From NCBI GenBank assembly GCA_029287335.1, contig JARFRI010000125.1, positions 1 through 5,048 of the forward strand: 5,048 bases of DNA. Direction: 5' to 3'. Positions 1 to 5,048 of the stretch are shown here, piece by piece. The position numbers were made by a program, and so were the translations under genes. This stretch comes from Phycisphaera sp. (GTDB taxonomy: Bacteria > Planctomycetota > Phycisphaerae > Phycisphaerales > Phycisphaeraceae). The first letter of the stretch is position 1, and every line of letters begins with the position of its first letter. The notes beneath the pieces were generated by a model, which was not told the DNA's origin, ran no database searches, and saw nothing but the letters and a program-made list of their open reading frames with translations.

Positions 1-1140
1 TCCGAGCCCGCCGTCAATCACGATGACATCGGGGTACAACTCGTTGCCTGCGCCCGCCTCGCTGTAGCGTCGCGAGACAACTTCGCGGATGCTGGCATAG
101 TCGTCGTTGATCTTGCCCGGCGGGCTGTTGGGCGCGTTGGCCGTGATCTTGTATCGGCGGTACTCGTTATTCAGTGGCCGACCATCGACGTAGCAGACCT
201 TGCTGCCCACGGTATCGTTGCATTGAAGGTGGGCGATATCGATGCACTCAATACAGCGGATCGGCTTGTCCATGCCCAGTGTTTTGCGTAGCGACTCCAA
301 GCCTTTTTTAGGGTCCTGGTAGTAGCTCTCGGTTTCGGGCTGCCAGTTATCTTTCTTGCTGCCGCGATCGTCGAGTTTCTCAATCGCCTTGATCTGGTCA
401 CGCAGGACCGCCGCTTTTTCGTAGGCTTGACTCTCACTGGCCACGTTCATCTCCTGGGTCAACTCGCGCAACAAGACGCTACGTTTGCTATCCAGGAACC
501 GGATGAACCGTTGGATGTCGGCTCGGTATTCGTCCCGATTGATCTTTGCGCCGCAGGGAGCCGAGCACTGCTTGATGGGGTAGAGCAGGCAGGGGCGAAA
601 CCGCGAGTTCTTTGGGTCGCCATCGAGGATGGTCAGCGTGCAGGTGCGGAACTTGAAGATGCGCTGCAGGAGTTGGATCGCTTCGCGCAGGGCATAGACG
701 CCGGTGAACGGCCCATAGACTTTGGCACCTTTGTACTCGGGCGCATTGGGATCGCGGGTGATGAAGACGCCGGGGAAGTCGTCTCGGACGGTGATGACCA
801 GGTAGGGGAAGGTCTTGTCGTCCGTCAGTGCCGCATTGAAACGCGGGTGGATGTCCTTGATCAGCCGATTCTCGGTGAGCAGCGCTTCCCACTCGGTCTC
901 GCACTCGATCGTGTCGAAGTCGACGATCAGGTCGAGCATCGGCAGCTTCTTCGGCCCAAGCCCGCCCGAACTCGCTGCGGATGGGACGAAGTAACTGCTG
1001 ACCCGCTCGGGTAGTTTGGCTGCCTTACCGACATAGATGACAACGCCCTTGTCGTCTTTCATGAGATAAACGCCCGGCACTTTGGGCAGTGATCGTGCCT
1101 TTTTCAATAGTTCTTCGCTTTTTCTTGAAGCGCTATGCAT
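1..1140 (-). CDS. uvrC: UvrC, excinuclease ABC subunit C (5' part of gene; C-terminus outside the window)
   Basis: UvrC is the nuclease of bacterial nucleotide excision repair: recruited by UvrB to damaged DNA, it cuts 3' and 5' of the lesion. The frame is open without a stop for 380 residues from the ATG at 1140 to the window edge. Residues about 18-103 form the GIY-YIG domain: PGVYLM (Tyr25), VIYVGKA (Tyr36, Lys39), Arg46, Glu90 and Asn102 match the family's catalytic positions. Cys167, Cys184, Cys192 and Cys196 match the four cysteines that bind a 4Fe-4S cluster in UvrC. Residues about 221-256 (QAYEKAAVLRDQI core) are the UVR motif that binds UvrB. From about 295 the RNase H-like domain starts, with ECIDIAH (Asp301) and VIVIDGG (Asp376) as the first two catalytic aspartates. 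The last catalytic residue and the helix-hairpin-helix region should lie beyond the edge; family members are about 600 residues. An in-frame TAA at 1170-1168 and the lack of another start codon between fix the start; no Shine-Dalgarno is visible. I saw no SOS box. Identification is secure. Confidence 0.97.
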   Translation of the reverse strand, partial: MHSASRKSEELLKKARSLPKVPGVYLMKDDKGVVIYVGKAAKLPERVSSYFVPSAASSGGLGPKKLPMLDLIVDFDTIECETEWEALLTENRLIKDIHPRFNAALTDDKTFPYLVITVRDDFPGVFITRDPNAPEYKGAKVYGPFTGVYALREAIQLLQRIFKFRTCTLTILDGDPKNSRFRPCLLYPIKQCSAPCGAKINRDEYRADIQRFIRFLDSKRSVLLRELTQEMNVASESQAYEKAAVLRDQIKAIEKLDDRGSKKDNWQPETESYYQDPKKGLESLRKTLGMDKPIRCIECIDIAHLQCNDTVGSKVCYVDGRPLNNEYRRYKITANAPNSPPGKINDDYASIREVVSRRYSEAGAGNELYPDVIVIDGGLG

Positions 1141-1146
1141 TGGATG

Positions 1147-1152
1147 ATTGTA
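1147..1152 (-). promoter_or_regulatory. Candidate -10 box of uvrC, positioned for a leaderless transcript
   Basis: Read on the minus strand this is TACAAT, five of six matches to the TATAAT -10 consensus, followed by six bases and then the uvrC ATG. With the usual distance from -10 box to transcription start, the first transcribed base would be at or next to the A of the ATG. This fits the absence of a Shine-Dalgarno sequence. No good -35 box is seen about 17 bases upstream. This is a prediction from spacing alone. Confidence 0.4.
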
Positions 1153-1201
1153 GACAGATAGAGGGGTTTACTCCGCGCGGTTTGTCGATCGCAAGTGCTA
1201 A

Positions 1202-1220
1202 CAAGCATTCGTATGCCTTG
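1202..1220. promoter_or_regulatory. Imperfect inverted repeat overlapping the -35 box, possible operator
   Basis: The half-sites CAAG-CAT (1202-1208) and ATG-(C)-CTTG (1213-1220) are complementary apart from one unpaired C at 1216, around a TCGT centre. Its right end overlaps the first three bases of the TTGACA box at 1218-1223, where a bound repressor would interfere with RNA polymerase. Seven paired bases with a bulge is weak and could be chance; no known regulator motif is recognised. Confidence 0.25.
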
Positions 1221-1245
1221 ACAGGTGCATCTCATCGCATAGGAT
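1218..1245 (+). promoter_or_regulatory. Candidate sigma-70-type promoter for the methyltransferase-ilvA-deacetylase genes
   Basis: A perfect -35 hexamer TTGACA (1218-1223) is followed after 16 bases by TAGGAT (1240-1245), four of six matches to the -10 consensus. Transcription would start near 1252, giving a leader of about 107 bases before the chosen methyltransferase start at 1359. It is the best rightward promoter match I found upstream of the three genes. The downstream genes have short upstream gaps with no comparable match, so they probably depend on this promoter. Confidence 0.45.
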
Positions 1246-1345
1246 TGGGGTTGCTTGATCGGGTCTGTCGCCGCCGATCGAGTTTTGCTTTCATGGCGGC
1301 TTGGAAAGGGTTGGCTGACCGCAACACGGGTCAGCGGACAGTAAC

Positions 1346-1350
1346 GGAAG
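1346..1350 (+). promoter_or_regulatory. Ribosome binding site that decides the methyltransferase start
   Basis: GGAAG ends eight bases before the ATG at 1359, a normal Shine-Dalgarno spacing. The alternative starts at 1293 (ATG) and 1089 (GTG, inside uvrC) have no comparable site, so this favours 1359. Confidence 0.55.
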
Positions 1351-1358
1351 TCCGCAAC

Positions 1359-2180
1359 ATGATCTCGGTAAAAGATGGGACCTGTGTCCCGGTCGGTGAA
1401 CAGGATATTTACGATATCCGCTTTCCCCAGAGCCAATCGGACATGGCCCAAGATGAGGCGTGGTGCGAAGTGCACCTTGACGGCGACTGGCGACGCTTCC
1501 GCTTCCACGATTACAACGAAATCTATCAGATCCCCGGGCTCTACGAAACGCTTTTCTACCGCACGCTGCGATGCAATTCGCCAGCCAAGGTCGTCGGCCT
1601 ACTCAGCGAACTGCTCGCCGAGTACCGCCAGTCAACCGATTCGATCCGGGCGTTCGATGTCGGTGCTGGCAACGGCATGGTCGGCGAGGCACTGCAGTCT
1701 GTTGGCATCCGCGACATCCTCGGGCTCGACATCATCGCCGAGGCGAAAGACGCGGCCATTCGCGATCGGCCTTGGGTCTACAACAATTACCAGGTCGCCG
1801 ACCTCACCGCGCTGCCCGAGCGCGTTGAAGAGTCGATCCGCAAGAGCGAGTCCAATCTACTGATGACCGTCGCGGCGCTGGGCTTTGGCGACATCCCCGA
1901 CCCCGCATTCCTCAAGGCACTGGACCTGGTCGAAACACCCGCGTGGGTTGCGTTCAACGTCAAGGAACAATTCCTCGACAACGAAGAGGCCGACGGCTTC
2001 GCAGGTCTGATCAACAAGCTCACGCGCGAGAAGATCATCCGCATCGAAGCGACGCGCCGCTACCGTCACCGCATCTCCTACCTCGGCGAGCCGTTGTATT
2101 ACGTCGCTGTCGTCGCAAGCAAGCTCAACGATGTTCCGGGCGAGTGGCTGTCGGACGTGCCGGATACCACGGCCCGTTAA
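1359..2180 (+). CDS. Class I SAM-dependent methyltransferase, substrate unknown
   Basis: The 273-residue product is a cytosolic Rossmann-fold methyltransferase by its motifs. Motif I, which binds S-adenosylmethionine, is FDVGAGNGMVGEAL (99-112). The acidic residue after strand 2 is Asp124 in LGLDII, and VADL (147-150, Asp148) fits the adenine-contacting position. The pattern, including RDRPWVYNNY just before VADL, resembles METTL27/COG4976-like small-molecule methyltransferases, but the substrate cannot be read from sequence. Residues 1-80 form an extension with HDYNEIYQIPGLYE (50-63), which I recall as a conserved N-terminal block in bacterial proteins of this kind; it may form a substrate lid. 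No signal peptide or membrane segment is seen. I chose ATG 1359 because GGAAG lies eight bases upstream. An in-frame ATG at 1293 would give 295 residues, and a GTG at 1089 would give 363 but overlaps uvrC. It is the first gene of a probable three-gene unit. The fold is well supported; the role is unknown. Confidence 0.85.
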   Translation: MISVKDGTCVPVGEQDIYDIRFPQSQSDMAQDEAWCEVHLDGDWRRFRFHDYNEIYQIPGLYETLFYRTLRCNSPAKVVGLLSELLAEYRQSTDSIRAFDVGAGNGMVGEALQSVGIRDILGLDIIAEAKDAAIRDRPWVYNNYQVADLTALPERVEESIRKSESNLLMTVAALGFGDIPDPAFLKALDLVETPAWVAFNVKEQFLDNEEADGFAGLINKLTREKIIRIEATRRYRHRISYLGEPLYYVAVVASKLNDVPGEWLSDVPDTTAR

Positions 2181-2228
2181 CACGGGACGCGCGTGGCAAA
2201 GTTGGCAAGCCTGTGCGATCATGCACCG

Positions 2229-3749
2229 ATGTCCCAATCGCTACTCGAACAACTTCACGATGAGATCATCGCGGCCCGGGAGCGGGTGTATGCCGTGCGC
2301 GAGGCGACGCCGCTGGAGCGCGTGGACATCGGCTGCGGCGCGGAGGTGTGGGTCAAGCGGGAGGACATTCCGCCGATCCATGCGTATAAGTGGCGCGGGG
2401 CATACAACAAGATGGCGACGCTGACTCGGGAAGCACGGGGGCGCGGCGTGGTGTGTGCATCAGCGGGCAACCACGCGCAAGGCGTCGCGATCGCGGCGCA
2501 GCAGCTGGACTGTCAGGCGAAGATTTTCATGCCCGAGCCGACGCCGCTGATGAAGCGTCAGGCCGTGGCGTTGCACGGCGGGTCGCATGTGACTGTGGAA
2601 CTGATCGGCGACACCTACGACGAGGCATCCGATGCCGCCAAGGCCTACGCAAAAGCCAACGATGCCGCCTTCGTTCACCCATACGACGACCTGGCCACCA
2701 TGGGCGGACAAGGCACGATCGCGGTCGAGGCGATCGAGGCGGGCGTAGGGGACTTCGACGCAGCCTACCTGCAAATTGGTGGCGGGGGCATGGCGGCAGC
2801 GGTCGGGGCCTGGCTCAAAAAAGCGATGCCCAATATCCGCATCATCGGCGTCGAAGGCGAGGGACAAGCCTCCATGAAAGCAGCGATCGAGCACGGCGGC
2901 CCTGTTGAGCTCGAAGAACTCGATATCTTCTGCGACGGCACCGCTGTCCGGCGCGCGGGCGAATTGACCTACGAACTATGCAAAGAAGTCGTTGATGAGT
3001 TCATCACCGTCAGCAACGACGAGGTCTGCAACGCGATCCGCTTGTTCTGGGAAGCCCGTCGGCGGATCGTCGAGCCAGCCGGCGCGATGGGCCTGGCGGG
3101 CATGCTCCAGCAACGCGGTCAACTCAAAGGCAAGCGCGTCCTTGGCGTGATGTGCGGGGCCAACATGGACTTCGCTCAGCTCGCGGTCATCGCCGCCGAA
3201 GCAGGCATCGGCGGACAGATGCGCAAGCACATCCGTTTCGAGATCGGCGAAAAGCCCGGCACGATGCTCAGCCTCATCGACAACGCTCTGGCCGGCTGCA
3301 ACATCGTCGACTTCCAGTACGGCAAGACCAACGAAAACACCGGCGCGCCTGTCATCGGCTTCGACGCGCCCCCGGAAGTAATCGAACAGGTCCACCAGCA
3401 CTGCACGAAAGCGGGCATCCCATATAAAGACATCACCGACCACGAAGATGTCGATTTCCGCATCGTCAACTACGACCCCAAGCTGTTCAAACACCCGCTG
3501 ATTATCCGCTACCAGTTCCCCGAACGCCCTGGCGCATTGCACGAGTTTTTGCAGCGTATCCAAGGCCTGGCCAACCTCTGCTACTTTAATTACCTCTACA
3601 CCGGCGAACGGATCGGCCGAGCGCTCGTCGGGCTCGAATTTGAAAATGAAGCAGACCGGCATGCGATGCTGGAGCGTTTGAATAGTGACCCGAAGCTTCG
3701 TCACAGCTACCGCGAGCTTTCGCCCGAGGTGCTGGGCAGGATGCTTTAG
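2229..3749 (+). CDS. ilvA: Threonine ammonia-lyase (threonine dehydratase), biosynthetic type
   Basis: IlvA uses pyridoxal phosphate to deaminate L-threonine to 2-oxobutyrate, the first committed step of isoleucine synthesis, in the cytosol. The 506-residue product is close to the 514 residues of E. coli IlvA and aligns along its whole length. Lys54 in HAYKWRGAY is the Schiff-base lysine. [10 protein letters not shown] (78-87) and the phosphate-binding glycine loop GGGGMAAA (184-191) follow. VEPAGA lies near 281-286 and CGAN at 309-312, where Cys309 replaces the E. coli serine near the pyridine nitrogen. From about 335 comes the regulatory part with two ACT-like units, the first around EKPGTMLS (341-348) and the second from [16 protein letters not shown] (422-437). 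Such two-unit domains mediate isoleucine inhibition and valine relief in the family, so the enzyme is probably biosynthetic rather than catabolic. The start is uncertain: ATG 2229 has no clear Shine-Dalgarno, while a GTG at 2193, 12 bases after the methyltransferase stop, would add 12 residues with no evident motif. Codon choice changes within the gene. Confidence 0.96.
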   Translation: MSQSLLEQLHDEIIAARERVYAVREATPLERVDIGCGAEVWVKREDIPPIHAYKWRGAYNKMATLTREARGRGVVCASAGNHAQGVAIAAQQLDCQAKIFMPEPTPLMKRQAVALHGGSHVTVELIGDTYDEASDAAKAYAKANDAAFVHPYDDLATMGGQGTIAVEAIEAGVGDFDAAYLQIGGGGMAAAVGAWLKKAMPNIRIIGVEGEGQASMKAAIEHGGPVELEELDIFCDGTAVRRAGELTYELCKEVVDEFITVSNDEVCNAIRLFWEARRRIVEPAGAMGLAGMLQQRGQLKGKRVLGVMCGANMDFAQLAVIAAEAGIGGQMRKHIRFEIGEKPGTMLSLIDNALAGCNIVDFQYGKTNENTGAPVIGFDAPPEVIEQVHQHCTKAGIPYKDITDHEDVDFRIVNYDPKLFKHPLIIRYQFPERPGALHEFLQRIQGLANLCYFNYLYTGERIGRALVGLEFENEADRHAMLERLNSDPKLRHSYRELSPEVLGRML

Positions 3750-3758
3750 TACCTGATT

Positions 3759-3762
3759 GGAG
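3759..3762 (+). promoter_or_regulatory. Ribosome binding site of the deacetylase gene
   Basis: GGAG lies nine bases before the ATG at 3772. It overlaps the alternative TTG start at 3757-3759, which is therefore unlikely to be used, and supports 3772 as the true start. Confidence 0.65.
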
Positions 3763-3771
3763 TCTGGCCCG

Positions 3772-4716
3772 ATGACCGTTGGTTTGTACTACGACAAGCG
3801 ATTCCTCGATCACGACACCGGCCAAGGCCACCCCGAGCGGCCCGACCGCTTGCGCGCCGTGACTAAGCACCTCCGCGATATCGAACGGAGGGATCGGCTT
3901 GAGCACCCCACGTTCAAGCCCGCACCTCGTATGGCCATAGAGCGCGTTCATAAGCCCGCGTACATTGATCGGCTTGAGCAGGCGTGCAAGGATGGCAAGC
4001 CCTTCATCGATGTGCCCGATTCGGCGATCGGCGAAGAGAGCGCAACGATCGCGTACCTGATGGCAGGCGCGGCACTGGATGCAGTCGACCAGGTGGCGAC
4101 GGGCAAGTTGGATCGTGCGTTTGTATTGGGTCGCCCGCCGGGGCACCATGCCGAACGTGATCGATCGATGGGCTTTTGTTTGTTCAGCAATATCGCGATC
4201 GCGGCCGAGCACTGGATCGCCCAGCACAAGGCCAAGCGTGTCGCCATCTTCGACTTCGATGTCCATCACGGCAACGGCACGCAGCACCACTTCGAGGAGC
4301 GGGCCGATGTCTTGTTCATCTCCATCCATCAGCACCCCGCGACGTGCTACCCCGGCACGGGCTACGCCGAAGAAACCGGCAAAGGCAAGGGTAAAGGCAC
4401 CACGCTCAATGTCCCGCTGATGCCCGGCGGCGGCGACGACCTTTACGCTGAGGTGATGGATGATCAGGTGATGCCCGCGATCAAGGCGTTCAAGCCCGAT
4501 GCGCTACTCATCTCTGCGGGCTTCGATGCGGCGAGTGATGACCCGCTGGCGCAGATGGATGTGTCGGCCGAGGGCTTCGCGATGATTGCTAAGCATCTTC
4601 GCGATTACGCCGACGATGCGTTAGATGGGCGCTGCGTCACGCTGCTTGAAGGCGGCTACGACCTCACCGCGTTGAGTGAAGGCATCGCTGCGTATCTGAA
4701 AGCGATGCTTGTCTAA
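3772..4716 (+). CDS. Class II histone deacetylase / AcuC-type metal-dependent amidohydrolase
   Basis: The 314-residue product belongs to the arginase-deacetylase fold family, whose bacterial members hydrolyse acetyl amide bonds on lysines (for example AcuC on acetyl-CoA synthetase) or on small molecules such as acetylpolyamines. The N-terminal HDTGQGHPERPDRL (14-27) is a class II hallmark. RPPGHH (121-126) supplies the tandem catalytic histidines His125 and His126. DFDVHHGNG (161-169) gives the charge-relay Asp161 and zinc ligands Asp163 and His165, and AGFDA (249-253) gives the third ligand Asp252. LEGGYDL (292-298) supplies the transition-state Tyr296. All key residues are present, so it should be active. 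It appears to be a single catalytic domain of normal length, with no signal peptide. A glycine-lysine alternation, GKGKGKG (203-209), sits in a surface loop that is glycine-rich in the family. It starts 22 bases after the ilvA stop, so co-transcription is likely. The true substrate is unknown, so I give no symbol. Confidence 0.93.
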   Translation: MTVGLYYDKRFLDHDTGQGHPERPDRLRAVTKHLRDIERRDRLEHPTFKPAPRMAIERVHKPAYIDRLEQACKDGKPFIDVPDSAIGEESATIAYLMAGAALDAVDQVATGKLDRAFVLGRPPGHHAERDRSMGFCLFSNIAIAAEHWIAQHKAKRVAIFDFDVHHGNGTQHHFEERADVLFISIHQHPATCYPGTGYAEETGKGKGKGTTLNVPLMPGGGDDLYAEVMDDQVMPAIKAFKPDALLISAGFDAASDDPLAQMDVSAEGFAMIAKHLRDYADDALDGRCVTLLEGGYDLTALSEGIAAYLKAMLV

Positions 4717-4736
4717 GTATTTTTGTCGTACGGTTT

Positions 4737-4753
4737 AACGCCAAGACGCCAAG
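4737..4753. repeat. Tandem 8-bp duplication, dispersed-repeat type
   Basis: After AAC-overlapping flank, the unit ACGCCAAG occurs twice in perfect tandem at 4738-4745 and 4746-4753, giving AACGCCAAGACGCCAAG. I recall closely similar strings scattered in intergenic regions of Planctomycetota and other PVC bacteria, but could not search. It lies 21 bases after the deacetylase stop codon and codes for nothing visible. Confidence 0.55.
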
Positions 4754-4811
4754 CAATGCAATCAAGGATTCATTGGGTGTTTCAACTCAATCGTTATTCA
4801 CATAGGTCGCG

Positions 4812-4876
4812 GAGGCACAGAGTTAACAGAGTAAGGCATTGATATCGAGTGTTCTACGCCGTGACGTCTGTGCCTC
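4812..4876. repeat. 10-bp inverted repeat GAGGCACAGA / TCTGTGCCTC
   Basis: GAGGCACAGA at 4812-4821 is exactly complementary to TCTGTGCCTC at 4867-4876, with 45 bases between. An additional CTCTGTGC at 4883-4890 can pair with GCACAGAG at 4815-4822, so two alternative right arms compete for one left arm. The purine-rich GGAGGCACAGAG style resembles the intergenic repeats remembered from Planctomycetota and relatives. The loop is long for a terminator and there is no T-run after the stem. Confidence 0.55.
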
Positions 4877-4909
4877 TATAGGCTCTGTGCAAGAATCAGT
4901 TGGGCTAAT

Positions 4910-4935
4910 ACGCATCCCAAAAGGTATTGATGCGT
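4910..4935. repeat. Short hairpin, 7-bp stem
   Basis: ACGCATC (4910-4916) pairs perfectly with GATGCGT (4929-4935) around a 12-base loop, and the right arm ends in a short TTT. It could serve as a weak terminator for the deacetylase transcript, but the stem is short and the T-run too brief to be sure. Confidence 0.35.
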
Positions 4936-4938
4936 TTC

Positions 4939-5035
4939 AAAGCACCGGGCGGAAGCCAGGTGCAACCATCTGATACTGCTCGTCACCTCCCAATGATGGA
5001 TACGGTGGCTGCTCCGGGCTTCCGCCAGGAGCTTT
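4939..5035. repeat. REPIN-like pair of imperfect palindromes in inverted orientation
   Basis: The 25-base arms 4939-4963 and 5011-5035 are inverted copies: 21 of 25 positions are complementary, including an unbroken ten-base core GGCGGAAGCC / GGCTTCCGCC. Each arm also contains its own hairpin. The left one (4942-4963) has stem GCACC/GGTGC, a G-A mismatch, stem GGC/GCC and loop GGAA. The right one (5011-5032) has GCTCC/GGAGC, a G-A mismatch, GGC/GCC and loop TTCC. A third hairpin lies between (GTCACC 4982-4987 with GGTGGC 5004-5009, including one G-T pair). Two short palindromes facing each other over roughly 90 bases is the architecture of REPIN elements mobilised by RAYT transposases; no such transposase is in the window, and copy number is unknown. 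Confidence 0.5.
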
Positions 5036-5036
5036 T
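5011..5036 (+). terminator. Candidate intrinsic terminator (right palindrome plus T-run)
   Basis: The right hairpin of the double palindrome (outer stem GCTCC/GGAGC, inner stem GGC/GCC, loop TTCC) is followed at once by TTTT (5033-5036). This fits an intrinsic terminator for rightward transcription, but it lies almost 300 bases after the deacetylase stop codon. On the minus strand the left palindrome is likewise followed by TTT, so the element could stop transcription from both sides. The T-runs are short. Confidence 0.4.
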
Positions 5037-5048
5037 AAGTCGCACGTT

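Larger units (their letters stand above)
1141..1358. other. Divergent intergenic region between uvrC and the methyltransferase gene
   Basis: This 218-base gap separates two genes that point away from each other, so it should hold the promoters of both. The plus strand happens to remain open in the methyltransferase frame back to a GTG at 1089, but the translation of this part has no recognisable motif and runs into the uvrC coding region. An 8-base palindrome CCGCGCGG lies at 1173-1180. The better-supported sites are listed separately. No small gene or RNA gene is supported here. Confidence 0.7.
4717..5048. other. Non-coding, repeat-rich region downstream of the deacetylase gene
   Basis: No convincing reading frame exists on either strand in these 332 bases, and the first part is richer in A and T than the genes. 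It holds, in order, a tandem 8-bp duplication, a 10-bp inverted repeat with an extra partial copy, a short hairpin, and a large double palindrome followed by a T-run. Each is listed separately. No obvious terminator lies directly after the deacetylase stop codon; the hairpins further on are the nearest candidates. Confidence 0.8.

Noticed and set aside
427..1014. Plus-strand open frame of 195 codons
   Set aside because: It lies fully antisense to the well-supported uvrC frame, and its translation shows no family motif; it is a by-product of GC-rich coding sequence.
1089..1358. N-terminal extension of the methyltransferase from the GTG at 1089
   Set aside because: It would overlap the uvrC 5' end and adds 90 residues with no motif, while a Shine-Dalgarno site precedes the ATG at 1359.
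1141..1358. Possible SOS (LexA) box before uvrC
   Set aside because: No CTGT-N8-ACAG or GAAC-N4-GTTC type site was found.
2976..3704. Minus-strand open frame of 242 codons inside ilvA
   Set aside because: It is antisense to the conserved C-terminal half of IlvA and has no recognisable domain, ribosome site or promoter.
3757..3771. TTG start for the deacetylase five codons upstream
   Set aside because: The TTG overlaps the GGAG site that is properly spaced for the ATG at 3772.
3586..4335. Minus-strand open frame of 249 codons across the ilvA-deacetylase junction
   Set aside because: It is antisense to two conserved proteins, and its translation shows no motif; long antisense frames are expected at this base composition.
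4948..5027. tRNA-like span with a 7-bp GGCGGAA/TTCCGCC acceptor-like stem
   Set aside because: There is no T-loop GTTC/TTC-type sequence, no anticodon arm and no D-loop; the pairing is explained by the inverted palindromes.
4717..5048. CRISPR array or insertion-sequence end in the repeat-rich gap
   Set aside because: There are no regularly spaced identical repeats with spacers, no transposase fragment and no recognisable terminal repeats with target duplications.

Overview
The window is ordinary chromosomal, GC-rich bacterial DNA carrying four protein-coding genes. The left part is the 5' portion of uvrC (nucleotide excision repair), on the minus strand and running off the window edge. A 218-base intergenic region follows, and then three plus-strand genes in close succession: a class I SAM-dependent methyltransferase of unknown substrate, ilvA (biosynthetic threonine ammonia-lyase with a C-terminal regulatory domain), and a class II histone-deacetylase/AcuC-type metal amidohydrolase. 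The last 332 bases carry no gene but are rich in repeats and hairpins. No contig-specific marker fixes the taxon. The codon style, the protein flavour and the intergenic AACGCCAAGACGCCAAG and GAGGCACAGA/TCTGTGCCTC elements suggest a member of the Planctomycetota or a related PVC lineage; this is inference from memory, not a search result.

Layout. 1-1140 (minus): UvrC residues 1-380, with the GIY-YIG nuclease domain, the four-cysteine Fe-S site, the UVR (UvrB-binding) motif and the beginning of the RNase H-like nuclease domain. 1141-1358: divergent regulatory region, with a TACAAT box placed so that uvrC could be transcribed leaderless, and a TTGACA-N16-TAGGAT promoter facing right. 1359-2180: methyltransferase. 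2229-3749: ilvA. 3772-4716: deacetylase. 4717-5048: non-coding, with an 8-bp tandem duplication, a 10-bp inverted repeat, a small hairpin and a 97-base REPIN-like double palindrome that ends in a T-run.

Working together. The three rightward genes are separated by 48 and 22 bases with no obvious terminator between them, so they may form one transcript from the promoter near 1218-1245. IlvA makes 2-oxobutyrate from threonine for isoleucine synthesis. The deacetylase would remove acyl groups from lysines or small molecules. A functional link among the three is not demonstrated by the sequence.

I found no clear new multi-gene system. The most interesting items are the paired, mirror-arranged palindromes at 4939-5035, which show a base-pair-preserving difference; the other dispersed-type repeats beside them; a reversal of GC skew and codon choice inside ilvA; and the probable leaderless start of uvrC.
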